Shown here in pieces: positions 52,511 to 64,000 of a stretch of DNA of 64,000 nt. The stretch lies in assembly GCA_021432605.1 (NCBI GenBank), contig MU271146.1, positions 496,001-560,000 on the forward strand. Direction: 5' to 3'. Made by a program: the position numbers and the translations under genes. Within the stretch, counting starts at the first letter, position 1. Each line of letters starts with the position of its first letter. Source of the DNA: Coniochaeta sp. PMI_546 (lineage: Eukaryota > Ascomycota > Sordariomycetes > Coniochaetales > Coniochaetaceae). The notes beneath the pieces are model-generated. The model was not told the DNA's origin. It saw nothing but the letters and a program-made list of their open reading frames with translations, and made no database searches.

Positions 52511-55500
52511 ATGGAGCCAGCACCCACCTCGCCGGACAATGGGCAAGTCATCCGAATGGGCACTGAACTGGGCATAGAGCTGGCATTTGTCCCTTCAGAA
52601 GATAATCCCGCCGTCCAATCAGCGCATGATGTCGCCACAGAGGAGCTGGCTGATCCAAAGGACGATCCTGTTGAAGCGACAGTCGACGATTCTCCGAATC
52701 AAACACCCGCCCAAGACGATGTCCGGCTAGCTCAGAACGCTGCTGCCAACGAGAATCCAGACTCGCCGCCACGTGGAAGTAATCCTGCAACCCGACATTG
52801 GTATTCGATGGTCAGCCCAATGCATTTAGCGTTTGAGACGAAGATCAGCCCTGAGGAATGGGAGATTAAGGCAAAGCCTTTGAGAGACATAGCTCATTAG
52901 AGCTGGGTCCAACTATCAAAGATAATTGAGCAAAACGAGGAGACAATCAGAAAGCGGTGGAAAAACAATGGGGGGAAATACCGCAGAGACCTGCTCCTAG
53001 AGCACTGGCCGGACATGGTCCCGATGCGCCGACCAGATTTGCAGGTGTTCATGAGCCGGAAGCCGACTAATGGCGCTCTTCCTGACCCTTCTGCTGAGGA
53101 CCCTCCATCGGCCGAAGAGCCTTCGTCCGCCGAGAAAATCCCAACCGTGGAAGGCCTTTCACCTGAGCCAGAAGCTGAGAAAGAGTCATCCTCTGACAAT
53201 CTGTCACCTCGACAGAAACGCGAAGCCATTCTTTGGCCCTGTATCAACCTTAAGAGTCTGGTCTCAAAGTGGTGGTACATGCTCCAAATGCTCCATAGCC
53301 GGGGTCGGCACTCGATACCCTATTTTGCTCTACAGGACATGCCGCCAGCTCGGCCAGATTTCCTTGAACTCTTCATTCGCTTTCACTGGGTACAAAACCA
53401 CTTTATGGCCCTCGAGGAGAATCGCGATGCCGATGCCGATGTCAAACAAAGTAGCTACGGAAGGCTAGTCTTTATCTCGGACGCTGAGACAAGCTACAAG
53501 GCCGTCGCGGACAAATTGGCCATGCGATCAGAATATGGTCTCATCCTTCTGGAAATACAGGCGAGGTTGTACAAGTTCTTGCTGGACTTGGTCAGAAGCA
53601 TTCTCCATGACATACCGGAAGATCTCCTTGAGAGTAGTATCGAGGTGAAACCTGATCCTGGACTGTTATCAGGTGCAGCCGCGGGGCTACAGCAAGTCTG
53701 GGTTGCGGATGAGCGAGAAGAAGCCCCTTACACCGGAAGTAATGCCCAGTACCATAACGCTGACAACCGCCAAGTGCAGCTCCGATTCAACCAGAGTGTT
53801 GTCAAAGCCAAGTGGAACGAGGCACTTGAACATTGGCAGCTGCTTCGTTACGACCCTGGCTATCTGGCTGAATCAGTATCTCAGTGGAAAGACCACCGTG
53901 TGGATCTGCTACGGGACACAAAGGGTCGCGCTAGTCCCCTGGCGAACTCGGAAATATGGACCCGAGCTGTTCGAGACTGTGTCATGACTGCTTTCCAGAA
54001 AATGCTGTACTGGGATGAGGCCTGGCGCAGAATGGAGTTTCTTCAGTGGCTTGTTCTACCAGTCAGGTCAATAGAGGGAAGGTTGGCTAGCGCACACGAC
54101 ATGACCGAGCGCCGTGATTCAGCGAGGTGCTTCCTATATAGTTACCTGTCGTGCTGGGAAGAGAGTTTGATACGCCTCCTCCGCAAGATATGGACATTCT
54201 CACCACGCCTGCGACCGTATTCTCGCCGGATAGCGCGAGAGGGATCGCTGTCTCGGAAGAGCGCAACAAGCTCACGTGCGTCACCTCCAGGAGGCAGCGT
54301 AGAGGAGAAGAATGAAGATGAAGCGGGAAAAAGTAAGACAACGGATGATGAAGAGTGGAGATACGACCAGGACCACGAGTACGAACAGTCGCACACCGAC
54401 GGCGAACAGCCCAAGAAACGGAGGTCATGGCAGTACTTTGAGTGGTTGTTCAACTGTCTTTACGACAGAAACGTGCGTTATGTGCTGGGAGTACAGACAA
54501 TCCTGGACGAAATCGACTACTTGGTCAACTCATCGGCAGAGGCGATGAGACTGCCACCGCAAGAACATTGGATGTTGTCGGACTTGGTCAATTGTCAGAT
54601 CTCGGACTTGGCGACACAGTCTGAAATCTTCGAAGGCGAGTTCAAAAGTCCCATAGATTCGAATTACCACACAATGAGGGCATTGAAGAGGGACAGGAAC
54701 TGGCTAATTCAACAGGAAACTCTATTCGAGTATAGGTGGAAGGGAGGTTCGGGAGCCGGCATGCGTATTCGGGGACCTTTCACCTTTGAAGGCAGCCAGA
54801 AAATGTGGTCCTTGGCCAATCCAAGTGATGGCCGCTTTGACTCTCCGATAGACAAGGGGGCTAAAACGGAAGCCGACGTGCAGCAGCTCGCAAGAGCCAA
54901 GAGAGCCCTTAAACACTTTTGGACTACGTTTGATAGCGAGGTCAAAGCCCAGAACGTTTATTACTATATAAACAACACTGACATTCTTGATTTTCCTAAG
55001 TCACCTGAAGAACTGATGGGGACTAGTCTCGAAGCACAGGCCGAGAAGCAGGACGCAGGAAGTGGCGTTGTCAAGGTCGAGCCAGAGCCAGAGCCAGAGC
55101 CAGAGCCAGTATCTGATGACGAGTCAGAGACGCTATCCGATTACGGGTCCAACCCGGCATTGAGCTATCGCCACAATCGGTTGCACATCCGTTTGGACGT
55201 GGACAAGAAAGCATTGAGGGTCTTTAGGACAATGTTTGTTCCAGCATCGAAAGACTGGCAACCGCAACCTTTGCCTTGGAAAGACTTTGAACACGCGTTG
55301 CTGCAGGCCGATTACAAGATGTCCTGTCGATACGGCCGTGCGTGGTTCGTCGTGCCTCCAAATGGGCCTCCTGGATGCTATCACATCTTCCGACAGCCTA
55401 ACCACGGCGAGAAGCTGACAGTTGCGACGTTGCGGCGATACGGATTGAGGTTGAACTGGAGCGCTGGTGGGTCATTGAACTTCTCGCAGTTCACTTTGAG

Positions 55501-55603
55501 AGATACGGAGGAGACAAAGGAGCAGACACAGAGTTATTCTTGTTTTCGGAAAATGACGGCCTACGCCTGCTTAGAGGAAGCCAAACCAAAGGTGAAAGGG
55601 TAG
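52511..55603 (+). pseudogene. large unknown gene interrupted by one in-frame stop
   Basis: One continuous frame of 1031 codons apart from a TAG at 52898-52900. The 5' part (129 aa, MEPAPTSPDNG) ends EIKAKPLRDIAH; directly after the stop, in the same frame, come SWVQLSKIIEQNEETIRKRW and more protein-like sequence before the first downstream ATG (53015). The long part (862 aa from that ATG) contains an acidic Ser/Glu stretch, helical middle and an EPEPEPEP tract, and near its end KDFEHALLQADYKM with RYGRAWFVVPPNGPPG, a fold seen at the C terminus of many uncharacterised fungal proteins. No good intron removes the stop. It may be a recent pseudogene, two separate genes, or a sequence error. Confidence 0.7.
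55079..55108 (+). repeat. 6-nt tandem repeat coding for Glu-Pro
   Basis: Five copies of GAGCCA encode an EPEPEPEPEP run inside the large unknown gene. Confidence 0.9.
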
Positions 55604-57002
55604 CGGCCTGAGTAGCGACTGCGGAGAGCATTCGCACAGTATGATTCGGATGGCAGTGCTAGCCAGTATTTACTTCCGGTTTGTTTAATACGAGAAGCGT
55701 TGTCTCTTCTTACTGATCGAGAGCTTAATTTGTGACTGATGAACAGAAGTCCTTCTTTTTTGACTGTTTTACCTTGACTCCTGCTACAGGCCCGAGCCTT
55801 ACAGAAGGAATCGATGGTCTATGTCTAAGATTTTCTTCCGACCTTGGATGAGTAGCTGAAAGTTGTAGGCATCTGAAGGACCACCATGGGCCTTCTCGGA
55901 AGAAAAGACGGCGGCCCTTTTCCTCGCTTTTCGGTGATCAATTGGGCTCGGTGAGCTACGTTCCCGCCCTCGTGCCCAAACCATACTTGAACGCGAAGTT
56001 GGCGGTGGAATTACTCGTCTTCCCGTCGTCAGAATCTTGGGTGCTGTGCTCAATATCGTATCAGTCTGCGGCGCTTTCGTCTCACATTGTAGAGAGAGAG
56101 CAAAAGCTTTGCAAGGCGACGACTTGTAGGATATCTAGGCTCGGCTTAGCAGTATGGGGAAGCCTTAGTTCCTCACCTCTGAGAGTTCCACGTCTGCTCA
56201 CTTGGGTCGGACTATCATTGACAGGTGCTGCTTGCGGTCAATGGATTAAGGATGGAGTGAAGATGTATTCACCATTCTGTAGCCTGCGTTGAAGCGCAAA
56301 TCTGCCGTCTCAAAGTACAGAACACGACTCACTGCATGACTCTGTCTACGACGCTATCATGCCTATTTCAGCTTCTGCGTACATGGTTCCAGGATTGGAT
56401 TCGTCTCTGGTAAAATTAACAGGCAATGGGTGTATAAGATTGATGAAGCGTATTGGATGCAAGAGTATGAGGCTGAAGAGAGATGAAAGTCTCCGCTTCA
56501 GGTAGTTCTGGCCTACTGGTTTGCTGGTTAGTATCTCGTGTTGACCAGTCAAGGGAGAGCCAGTCTTTGCTTAGCGGCTTCCGTCGCCAAGAAGGCTGTT
56601 GCTTGGCAATGGCGACCGTCAGGTGCTCACCACTGTCGTGCTGCATCTCCCTGCCAAGTGCCCCGGGCTGACCTGGCGCTCACCTTATTAAGGTGGGGTC
56701 AGTGGCAGGATCTTACATGCGGAGAAAGCCGTGCCAGTCATCCTACCTCCATCTTCGCCCGCGCGCCCTCGAGCATATGATCAGCCGTTGTCTCTCCATT
56801 GATCATCTCCTGGCATTCGTTACTAACTTAACTGCATCCTCTCACCAAAACATTGGTCCTGCTCAATGACAGCAGCTTACGGAGCTTGACCCAGAACTTC
56901 AGATGGACCCGGTGTCCGGAAGATTCGGTTAAGGACGCGGCCCCAGAATACCTATATCTCAGGCGCACAGGGTATCATCAGATTCAATTCTCCACTCTGT
57001 CA
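55604..57002. other. intergenic region, no gene seen
   Basis: About 1.4 kb upstream of the Zn2Cys6 gene. Short frames only. It must contain that gene's promoter; no distinct motif recognised. Confidence 0.5.
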
Positions 57003-59781
57003 ATGTCCTCCCCACCCTCCGTGCGTCGCATCCAGTCGGCGACGAGGCAGACCAAGCGCCCCGCCCCCGAGACGCCCAGCGAGGCCGACAGCCGGAATGG
57101 GAAGAGGATCAAGACAGTTACACAGGCCTGCAGGGATTGCCGGAGGGACAAGGCCAAGGTGAGTGTAATATCGGCCTCTCGGTGAGAAGAAGACCGCAAG
57201 ATGCTAAGCCCCGGTGCCGGCTTGGCACCGGACAGTGCGACGGTACGCGACCAAAATGCGGTCCCTGCGTCCACAAGGGCCGGGACTGTGGTTACGAAGG
57301 CGAGATTGGCCAGTCGAGACAGGCGGCCATGAAGGCACGTCTCGAAGTTCTGGAGAACCTCTTTGACACGCTTCAAAATCAAGCGCTGGAGGATGCCGAA
57401 CGTTTACTGCAGCGCATTAGGTCAGCGGCCGGATTGTCCTCCGTGCTCAGTCTAGGCGGAGACGACAGCGGAGATGCAATTCCGCTTTCGAATGGCCCAT
57501 CAAACCAACCTTCGACATCGCCGACTTCTTCTTCGGCTTCAGGGCGTCCTTGCAGCAGCGGCTTTAAGCCCCAGAGTAACGGCAACAACCGTGATTCCTT
57601 TTCAAGGCCCCCCCAGATTCCCGGCAGTTTGTCTAGGCTGTCATCGGCGTCATCAACATCGTCACAATTCAGCAAAGACATATCGGACACATCGACCCTG
57701 CACGCTCGAATGGTTTTGCCTAACCAAGACATCACCAAGCGTGCGGTCGATAGCTTCTTCGCGTCCACGGGTCAGCTATTCCACGTTTTCTCACGAGGGC
57801 AGGTCGCGTCATACCTGGAAGATGTCTACGGTTCTGCCAGCCTCTCAACTTCTCTCCCCAAGAAAGCGGTTTGCTGTGTGGCATGTGTCGCTGCGGTTGG
57901 TGTCCAGTATAAAGCTGATGACTTTGACCATGGCCTGGAAGCGATCTTCTACGATGTCGCGAGACGACACTTCGCTGATGTCTTCGAGGATCGTCCGCTG
58001 GAATCCATCAAGGTATGTACTCTGTTGGCCATGTACAACATCATGAACAAGGCTATGGTTTCGGTGGCCTACATCGGTAAGTTTTTACCTGTGATTACAC
58101 ACTTATTTGCGATTTCAGTCCAATGTTAACTTCCGTGTCAGAGGTCGGCCTGGGTATGTGCCGAAGGCGAAGCATCAATGACAAGGACTGCGTCCATCCG
58201 GGCTCAACGTTTGAGGAAGGGGCAGATTACCGAATGACGTGGAGGTGTTTGATCTTCTTTTCAACGTAAGTCAGACGCCGAAACCGCTCTATACCGCTCA
58301 ATATCGGGCTGACCATCTTAACAGTTGGCTGTCATCAACTCTTGGGTACATCTCGAGCGAAGATGTTCCCCTTGGCACTATTATGCCTGTGAGTACAGCC
58401 GTACACGAAAAGATATCTAATCTAATCCCACGACAGGTTGCCGAGGCGGAACTGGGTAGTTCAGCGGAAATTATAGACAGTACGTCACTAACTCAAAGGT
58501 GGCATTCGCACAGCAGGACGCTGCTAACATCTGATAGCGGTGCAAGTGGAAATGACCAAGATCTCGATCTTGAAGGCGGACATCCTACGCATGCATCTCG
58601 CCTCCAAAGACCTCACAGGACCCGCGATAAGATCCATCATGACAGACCTTCAGGACTGGTATCACAAGCTGCCATCAGCGATGACCTTGGCGACACTTGG
58701 TCAATCGGACCTTCCCAACAGTGTTCGGAGATCTATCTACTACGTCCATCTCCTTTACTTGGGGGCTATAATGCTCCTTTACCGCCGAGTTGCCTCTCAG
58801 TTTAGTAGGACCATTGGAGTGAACCCACAAAGCGAGGCGCCAAGCAAATCTTTGGAACAGACGATGCTTAACCACGCCGAGCAAGGGGTGCTAGCGGCCA
58901 AGACGTCGTCACGCGTTCTGGGTCTACTACTTGGGCAGACTGGATGTTTCAAGAGGTGCTGGATAGTCATGTGAGTGATCCTGGTGAGGGCAACCACGAA
59001 CAGAACGAGCTGACGTAAGGGTTTTAGCTTCCAATCATACACTTCATGTGTGGTCTTGTTTCATTGCGTTGCACAGAAGCAAGTCCATAACATGGACCCG
59101 TCCTCTTGGGAGGAAGATCTCTCTCAAGCTAAGACATGCCTAGATGCTCTTGACTACTGCGGCACAATTGATGCGGTAGCTCTCAAGTTCCATGAGCGTC
59201 TATCTATAATCTTTCAAACTCTATCTCAACACACTCCTAACCTTGGATCTCGGGGAATGACCAGCAGTACGGCAGCTACTGAGCCTATCGAACCCCCATC
59301 TTCGTCATCAATAATATCATCAGCCTCGCCAAACCAGACCATGTCCAGCGTACCACTGCCAAAACCTCGAGTGCGCCAATGTTATGACCCTGTCCTCGAG
59401 CCGCATCCGTTCGCCTACCTCCTCACCATACCCACACACGGTGACGTGGAGTCTATCAAGCTGGCCGTCTCTTTGCTAAGAACGCTCAGCCAGCCGTACG
59501 ACAACCCCGGTAACCCTACGGACACCGACCTGGAGGAGAAAGCGGTGCGTGATGGCTGTGCTCTCGATACCAGTCAGTGGGAACAGAAACACCGCATGCG
59601 GTCTCCTTCTCATGCCAGTATAGACGCTCAACCTCTCGACTGGGACATGCAGAGCGCGCGACCGTACCGATGGAACAAGGCCGAACTGGGCCTGCCGGAT
59701 ACCATAGTGGGCCCGGCGATAACGTCCGGGGCGAGGTTTTTGGGTAGCACGGCTCCGAGTGGATGGTCCACGGCGGTTTAG
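57003..59781 (+). CDS. Zn2Cys6 fungal transcription factor
   Basis: Seven exons: 57003-57158, 57236-58076, 58142-58265, 58325-58388, 58437-58479, 58538-58970 and 59028-59781, 804 aa; introns 48-77 nt. The Zn cluster spans the first splice with C-x2-C-x6-C-x6-C-x2-C-x6-C spacing (ACRDCRRDKAK joined to CDGTRPKCGPCVHKGRDC). A coiled-coil linker (KARLEVLENLFDTLQNQ) and a Ser-rich stretch follow, then the fungal-specific regulatory domain: RAVDSFFASTGQLFHVFSR, KVCTLLAMYNIMNKAM, GLGMCRRRSINDKDC, and VRRSIYYVHLLYLGAIMLL. Target genes are unknown. Only the seven-exon reading gives the domain; single frames show only pieces. Confidence 0.9.
57211..57231 (+). other. 8-bp hairpin inside intron 1 of the Zn2Cys6 gene
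   Basis: CCGGTGCC, loop GGCTT, then GGCACCGG, lying between the branch-like GCTAAG (57204) and the acceptor GACAG (57231-57235). The folding would bring branch and acceptor close together. Confidence 0.6.
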
Positions 59782-60068
59782 GATCTATTGTGCATTTGCG
59801 TGAGTGGCTGTTCGAACAGTGAATTGGCGTTGGGGATTGGGGGAACACCGACGGGCTAGAAATGAAGGTGAGTTTCAGGACTGGAGTTCTGAACGGTGTC
59901 TGGGTATGAATCTTCGATCTTCACCGTTTCAACATGACTCACTCTGTCGGTTCTAGGGCCTTTATCTCTGTATGAAGTGCTGTTTGGTCATAATCGTATT
60001 CAAAGAGTGAAACCCAAAACCAAGGACTCCTCGCTACCAGACCATAAATACGCCATTCAAATGAATCA
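59782..60068. other. short convergent intergenic region
   Basis: 287 bases between the Zn2Cys6 gene (+) and the ankyrin gene (-); 3' UTRs only. Confidence 0.5.
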
Positions 60069-63000
60069 TCAACCACTCCATCCCACAGCCCCCTGGCCCG
60101 TTGCATACCTATCACCAATCTGCCCCTGACCTTGACTGGCCTTATAAACCCCCCACTCTCTCAAGTTGACCTGCCCCGCGATATTCATCCTCTCGCCCTG
60201 CTGCTCCAGAATCCTCATCCCGTGGCGCTGCTGCTCCAGCCCGTTCAGACCCCTCGCATACCCCAGCCCGACATCAGCCCTGTTCTGCATGTACACCAGA
60301 TCCCCCCTCACGTACGTGGCACGGTAATCCAGGTCGGCCGCATTCACAGCCCTCGTGTTCCTCTCCTGTATCTGGCCCCGGTTGTGCATGTGTTGTATCT
60401 CGCTGTCGCTTATATCGTGACGATATGACATGTCAATTGCGTTCATCTGCTGCTGCCGCTCCGCCATCGCGTTTCCTTTGTCGCTCAGATAGTTCAGGCC
60501 TCGCATATGTCGTCCGTCATCGAATCTGGCAGCCTGCCCGTCTCGCGCCTCGCGAAAGCTGTAATCCTGTCGTTCCTCGTCGTCTCGTTCGACTAGCATC
60601 ATCCCGTGTACTCGTGTGCGGTAGGCAATGTCTGTGTCTCGCCGCTCGGACTCCATGCCTAGCTCGTCACGGTGGCGGTCCCGGTTTATTCCCCGGGTGA
60701 CGAGTGCGGTGTTCACGGCTATGTGCGACCCAAGTGCGGCTTTCTCCCAGGACATGGCCATTTCGTCGGCGTGGCGGGTCCAGTTCACGTCTCGCTGGAC
60801 GGCGGCGGAGGAGAGGATCCTGGTGGTGGCGGAGTGGTGGGAGGCGTCGGCGATGGCGATGTCCAGGCCTGCGCTTGCGTGGCGGTGACGGAGGGAGGCG
60901 GCGTGAGATGATTCCACCAAGGCGGCACGGCGGGTGTGCGCTTCTTCCTCGCGGCGGAGGGCGAGCTGGTGGAGGTGTTCTTCTTCTGCGATGGCCGCTT
61001 CCTGGGCTAGCCGGCGGCTCTCGGCGGCGGCTATGGCGGGGGGGAGACCGACGGCACCTGGAGGTTGGGGGGAGCGAGTATTGGTGCTGTAGAAAATGTC
61101 TTTTGCGCCGTGGTCGTGGAGTAGAGTGACGATTTGGGCGGCAGAGGCGCGAGAGAGTTGTGAAGCGGCTTTAGTAAGGTACATTGTGGGCGAGTAGTGC
61201 AGGTCAGTAGTATGGTACATATTGGCATCAGAATTTATGGTCTGCCAGAGGATCCTGTCGAGCAGGAGTTGTGTTATGGCGACGGGCTGGGTGTTCTCCA
61301 TGGCCTGGTAGATGATGGACTTGCCGTGGGTGTGCATAAGGGGGTCGGCTCCGGCGGACTTGAGGACGTCGACCGCGGCTTCGGCGTCTGACATGTCGTC
61401 AGGGACGCGACTTTTGAGCGCCATTTCGCCGAGCGCGGTGCGTCCTCCGTGTTTGGTAGACCGGTAGTTCGGGTCGTGACCACTTTTGATGAGCAGATCT
61501 ATGACAGGAATGTGGAATTCCCGACAGGCTTCATGCAGGCTTCCGTCATTCACCGCCGGCTTGTGCTCCAAGAGGACTTTTATGAGGCCTGAATGGCCAC
61601 CCCTAGAGGCGTAAAACAGTGCCGATCGGCCAAAGACGTCCTTAGATGCTGCCTTCGCTCCGGAATCGAGCAGTAGTTGGGCGACATCGATGCGACCAAA
61701 GTTTGCTGCTAGCATGAGAGGCGTTGCGCGGGTATTTGGCGTGGCGAACGAAACATTTGCTGGAGTGTTTGTCAGTCGTTTCGAAATAAGCTTATAGAAG
61801 TAAGACACTCACCACCTTGATCTATTATCGTACTGATCACACCCGAACCTATCCTGTGATTCGGTTGCAGTAGTGCCCATACAAGGACAGTCACAGACTC
61901 TTCTTCGGGGATCGTTGCCCCAGACTCCGGATCGAGCTCTTGCGTCTTACCGTAGATTCGAGAAGGCACTCTTTGCTCCGTATCACACCCAGCGGCAAAC
62001 ATTCGTGTTGTCAAAGCCACTGAGTTTGGATAAAGATTCAAGCACAGGAATAATGGCGGAAGCATCCCAGGTTGCGGCATGTTGATATCGACCATAGGAA
62101 CTTTATCTTCGCTATTCATAAAAATGTCGATAAGCACAAGAAGATGTTGTTCGCTATGGCCCGCCAGGATGGCAGCCACGAAAGCCGCTGAGGTTGTGTC
62201 CCTTGTCGCACCGGAGGCGAGAAGTTGTCGAAGGGCGTCACCGTTTCCTTGTCTAGCCGCTAGACAAAGGGCCTCGCCGTGTTCATAGTTGACGTCGGCA
62301 TCGGAAGCAAGTAGAAATTCCAACAGCTGTCCCATCAGATCCGCCTGCGAGTTATCGCAGCCTAGCTGTTGTACCACCGCACACAACGCTACGCTGAGTA
62401 TTTTTCCAGATGCTCCATGGGTGAGAATAAGTTGCAGTGGTTCGAGGTGGTCGAACGACATCCAGTTTATTCCGCTTTCGAGAAGCTCGGCAAAGGCAGC
62501 TGTATATATGTCCTCGTTGTAACCGCTGAACTCTGTGAGTAGGATGAGCACATCGATGTTGAGATTACGTGCAGCTTGCTTTATGCAGACTCCATTGTCA
62601 ACAGCGACATTAGCTCCAGCTTGCAAGAGCGTCCTCATGAAACCAAGGTCGGGGAAGAGCTCCAGACCAGATGCTTTAAAAGCTTGGCTAAGGTGTTTGC
62701 GGTCGAGATGAGGGATCAAAACCTGGAATATGGCACTACGGGGTTCCTGATCAACCTTGATGCCTTCTTCCACCGCAGTATCAAGGGAAAGGGTATTGGG
62801 ATGTCGGAGGAGCAGTAGCTGTAGGGTGTTGAGATCTTGGTTATGTATCGCATGAACGAAGCATTCTCCCGAGTTATAATCCACATCTGCGCGAGAGAGC
62901 AATAGCTGAACAACGTAGGAGTTCGTGCGGCCGCCTCTTACTGCCCTCATGAGGCTCATGTTGACCGCAGTTTCGGTTATCTCGTTTCCAATCAGCAACT

Positions 63001-64000
63001 CAATGATCAACTCCTTAGTGTCCGAGTCCTGGATAGACAGCGCTTCAAGTAGCGCAGCTCCGACAGTCTCAGCTGAAGGTTTCTTCGCGATGATTTTTCG
63101 ACTGATCTCAAGAGATGAGGCTCTGATCGCAGCCTGTAAGGCCTCGCCACTCCTGTAGTTGACATCCGCTTTGCCTTGGTGAAGCAGAAGGTCAAGGAGC
63201 TCCCTGTCATTCCTGGAATCTTGATCCTTTTCGTCCTCTGAGTGAAGGACGATCTGCACAATTGAAACAAGCGCACTAGCAATACACTCCCCATGTGCTC
63301 CACTCGACAGGAGCATCTTGATTATCTCAAATCTCGACAAACTCTTTGTGATCTTCATCGCTTGAGCTATTGCAACAGCAAGGCTTGTAGGCGTCGGATC
63401 CAATCTGAGGAACTGAGTTAGAATGCTCTGATCACCTATTTCGATAGCTTGCAACATCGCGACTGTCTCATAGTGCCCAGTTGGTTTGCTGTACTTCAGC
63501 AAAACGTTCAACAGCCCATTTTGACGCCTTCGTACTATTTCTGCAAAGCCTTTTGTGCAAAGATCGGTCGTATGTTGGCCCTGGGCTCCAGCAGAGAGAG
63601 CCAACTCAATAAGCTCCACACTCTCCCTGTCGTCCTTCCCTGCCATCCCGATATAAGCTTTACCAACCACAGCGTCCAAGTACGTTGGGGATGGCCAGCT
63701 CGGGCCCGAAAGAAGAATGGCGAATAGGTCTGGTCGCTTTACTTGCACGGCGGACAGGAGAGCAGCTGCATTTCCCCAGTCAGGGTCGGCTCCGCTCTTC
63801 ATCAGCACTCGCAAGGTCTCCGTTGACTGATTTTGCAGGGCGACTACTAGTGCTGACGAACGGCAGTGGTGGCATGGTTTCCTTGGGTTGGACAGAAGAG
63901 CGTCCACAATTTCGACCCTGTCTCGAAGAACCGCTTGTTGAAATGCCTCGTGAAGATCTTCTGAGTCGGCACCATGGACCAGCAGAACTTTCAGGACAGT
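60069..64000 (-). CDS. large ankyrin-repeat protein (5' end outside the window)
   Basis: The frame is open at the right edge (first complete codon at 64000) and runs to 61813, a 53-nt intron (61760-61812, GTGAGT donor and CTCCAG acceptor), then 61759-60069: 1292 residues in the window, with the 5' part missing. About 20 degenerate ankyrin-like repeats are visible (LKVLLVHGADSEDLHEAF, LRVLMKSGADPDWGN, LQAAIRASSLEISRKII, LLLSRADVDYNSGE, TPLMLAANFGRIDVAQLLL). After them comes a charged helical tail with repeated Ala/Arg/Glu-rich segments (EEEHLHQLALRREEEAHTRR) and Asp/Arg/Gly-rich ones to the C terminus. An N-terminal effector or NACHT-type domain, as in many fungal ankyrin proteins, could lie beyond the edge but is not visible. 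Confidence 0.85.

Overview
The window is nuclear DNA of a filamentous ascomycete (Pezizomycotina; Sordariomycetes is my best guess, from protein style only). The evidence is a dense set of spliced genes with 48-78 nt introns (GTRNGY donors, CTAAC/CTGAC branch sites, CAG/TAG acceptors), long disordered tails on many proteins, a Zn2Cys6 factor, a GH5 endoglucanase, a septation GTPase, and a nuclear intron-bearing tRNA-Gln. No virus-like element, CRISPR array or bacterial operon was seen.

Layout. 1-126: 3' end of a + strand gene. 691-2964: PLAC8 protein with a very long disordered tail. 3944-5111 (-): TEM1/SPG1 GTPase. 6805-7397: glycine cleavage H protein, convergent with hydroxymethylbilane synthase at 7623-8687 (-). 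10267-11009: secreted Cys-rich protein. 12262-15839: mitochondrial proton-translocating NAD(P) transhydrogenase. 17483-18151 (-): complex I subunit NDUFA12, divergent from phosphatidylglycerophosphate synthase PGS1 (18436-20188). 20902-22213: secreted GH5 endoglucanase, convergent with a bZIP factor (22342-23626, -). 25376-26498: membrane-anchored protein resembling acetoacetate decarboxylases. 26499-28594: AT-rich, gene-poor block, followed by tRNA-Gln(CTG). 28889-31254 (-): BCS1-like AAA ATPase. 32198-33747 (-): OXA1. 34868-35869: kinase-like protein. 37007-37932 (-): broken kinase-like gene. 38973-39526 (-): MIM1, divergent from the p47/SHP1 UBX protein (39910-41282). 41955-43203 (-): GTR1/RagA. 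43946-46810: small or disordered lineage-specific genes. 47517-49269 (-): secreted arylsulfotransferase-like protein. 50017-51930: 14-TM-type MFS transporter. 52511-55603: large unknown gene interrupted by one in-frame stop. 57003-59781: Zn2Cys6 factor. 60069-64000 (-): ankyrin-repeat giant running off the right edge.

Functionally, the first 40 kb is rich in mitochondrial genes (GCVH, NNT, NDUFA12, PGS1, OXA1, MIM1), plus heme synthesis, cell-cycle (TEM1) and nutrient (GTR1) signalling. The right part (from about 43 kb) is more accessory: secreted proteins, a transporter, a transcription factor, an interrupted large gene and an ankyrin protein. Exon coordinates below were assembled by hand from splice sites and reading frame; each complete multi-exon model sums to a whole number of codons. 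The main points for a second look are a 7-nt microexon in NDUFA12, a GC-AG intron in the arylsulfotransferase-like gene, two host genes broken by stops, and a strong 17-bp intergenic hairpin at 38389-38433.
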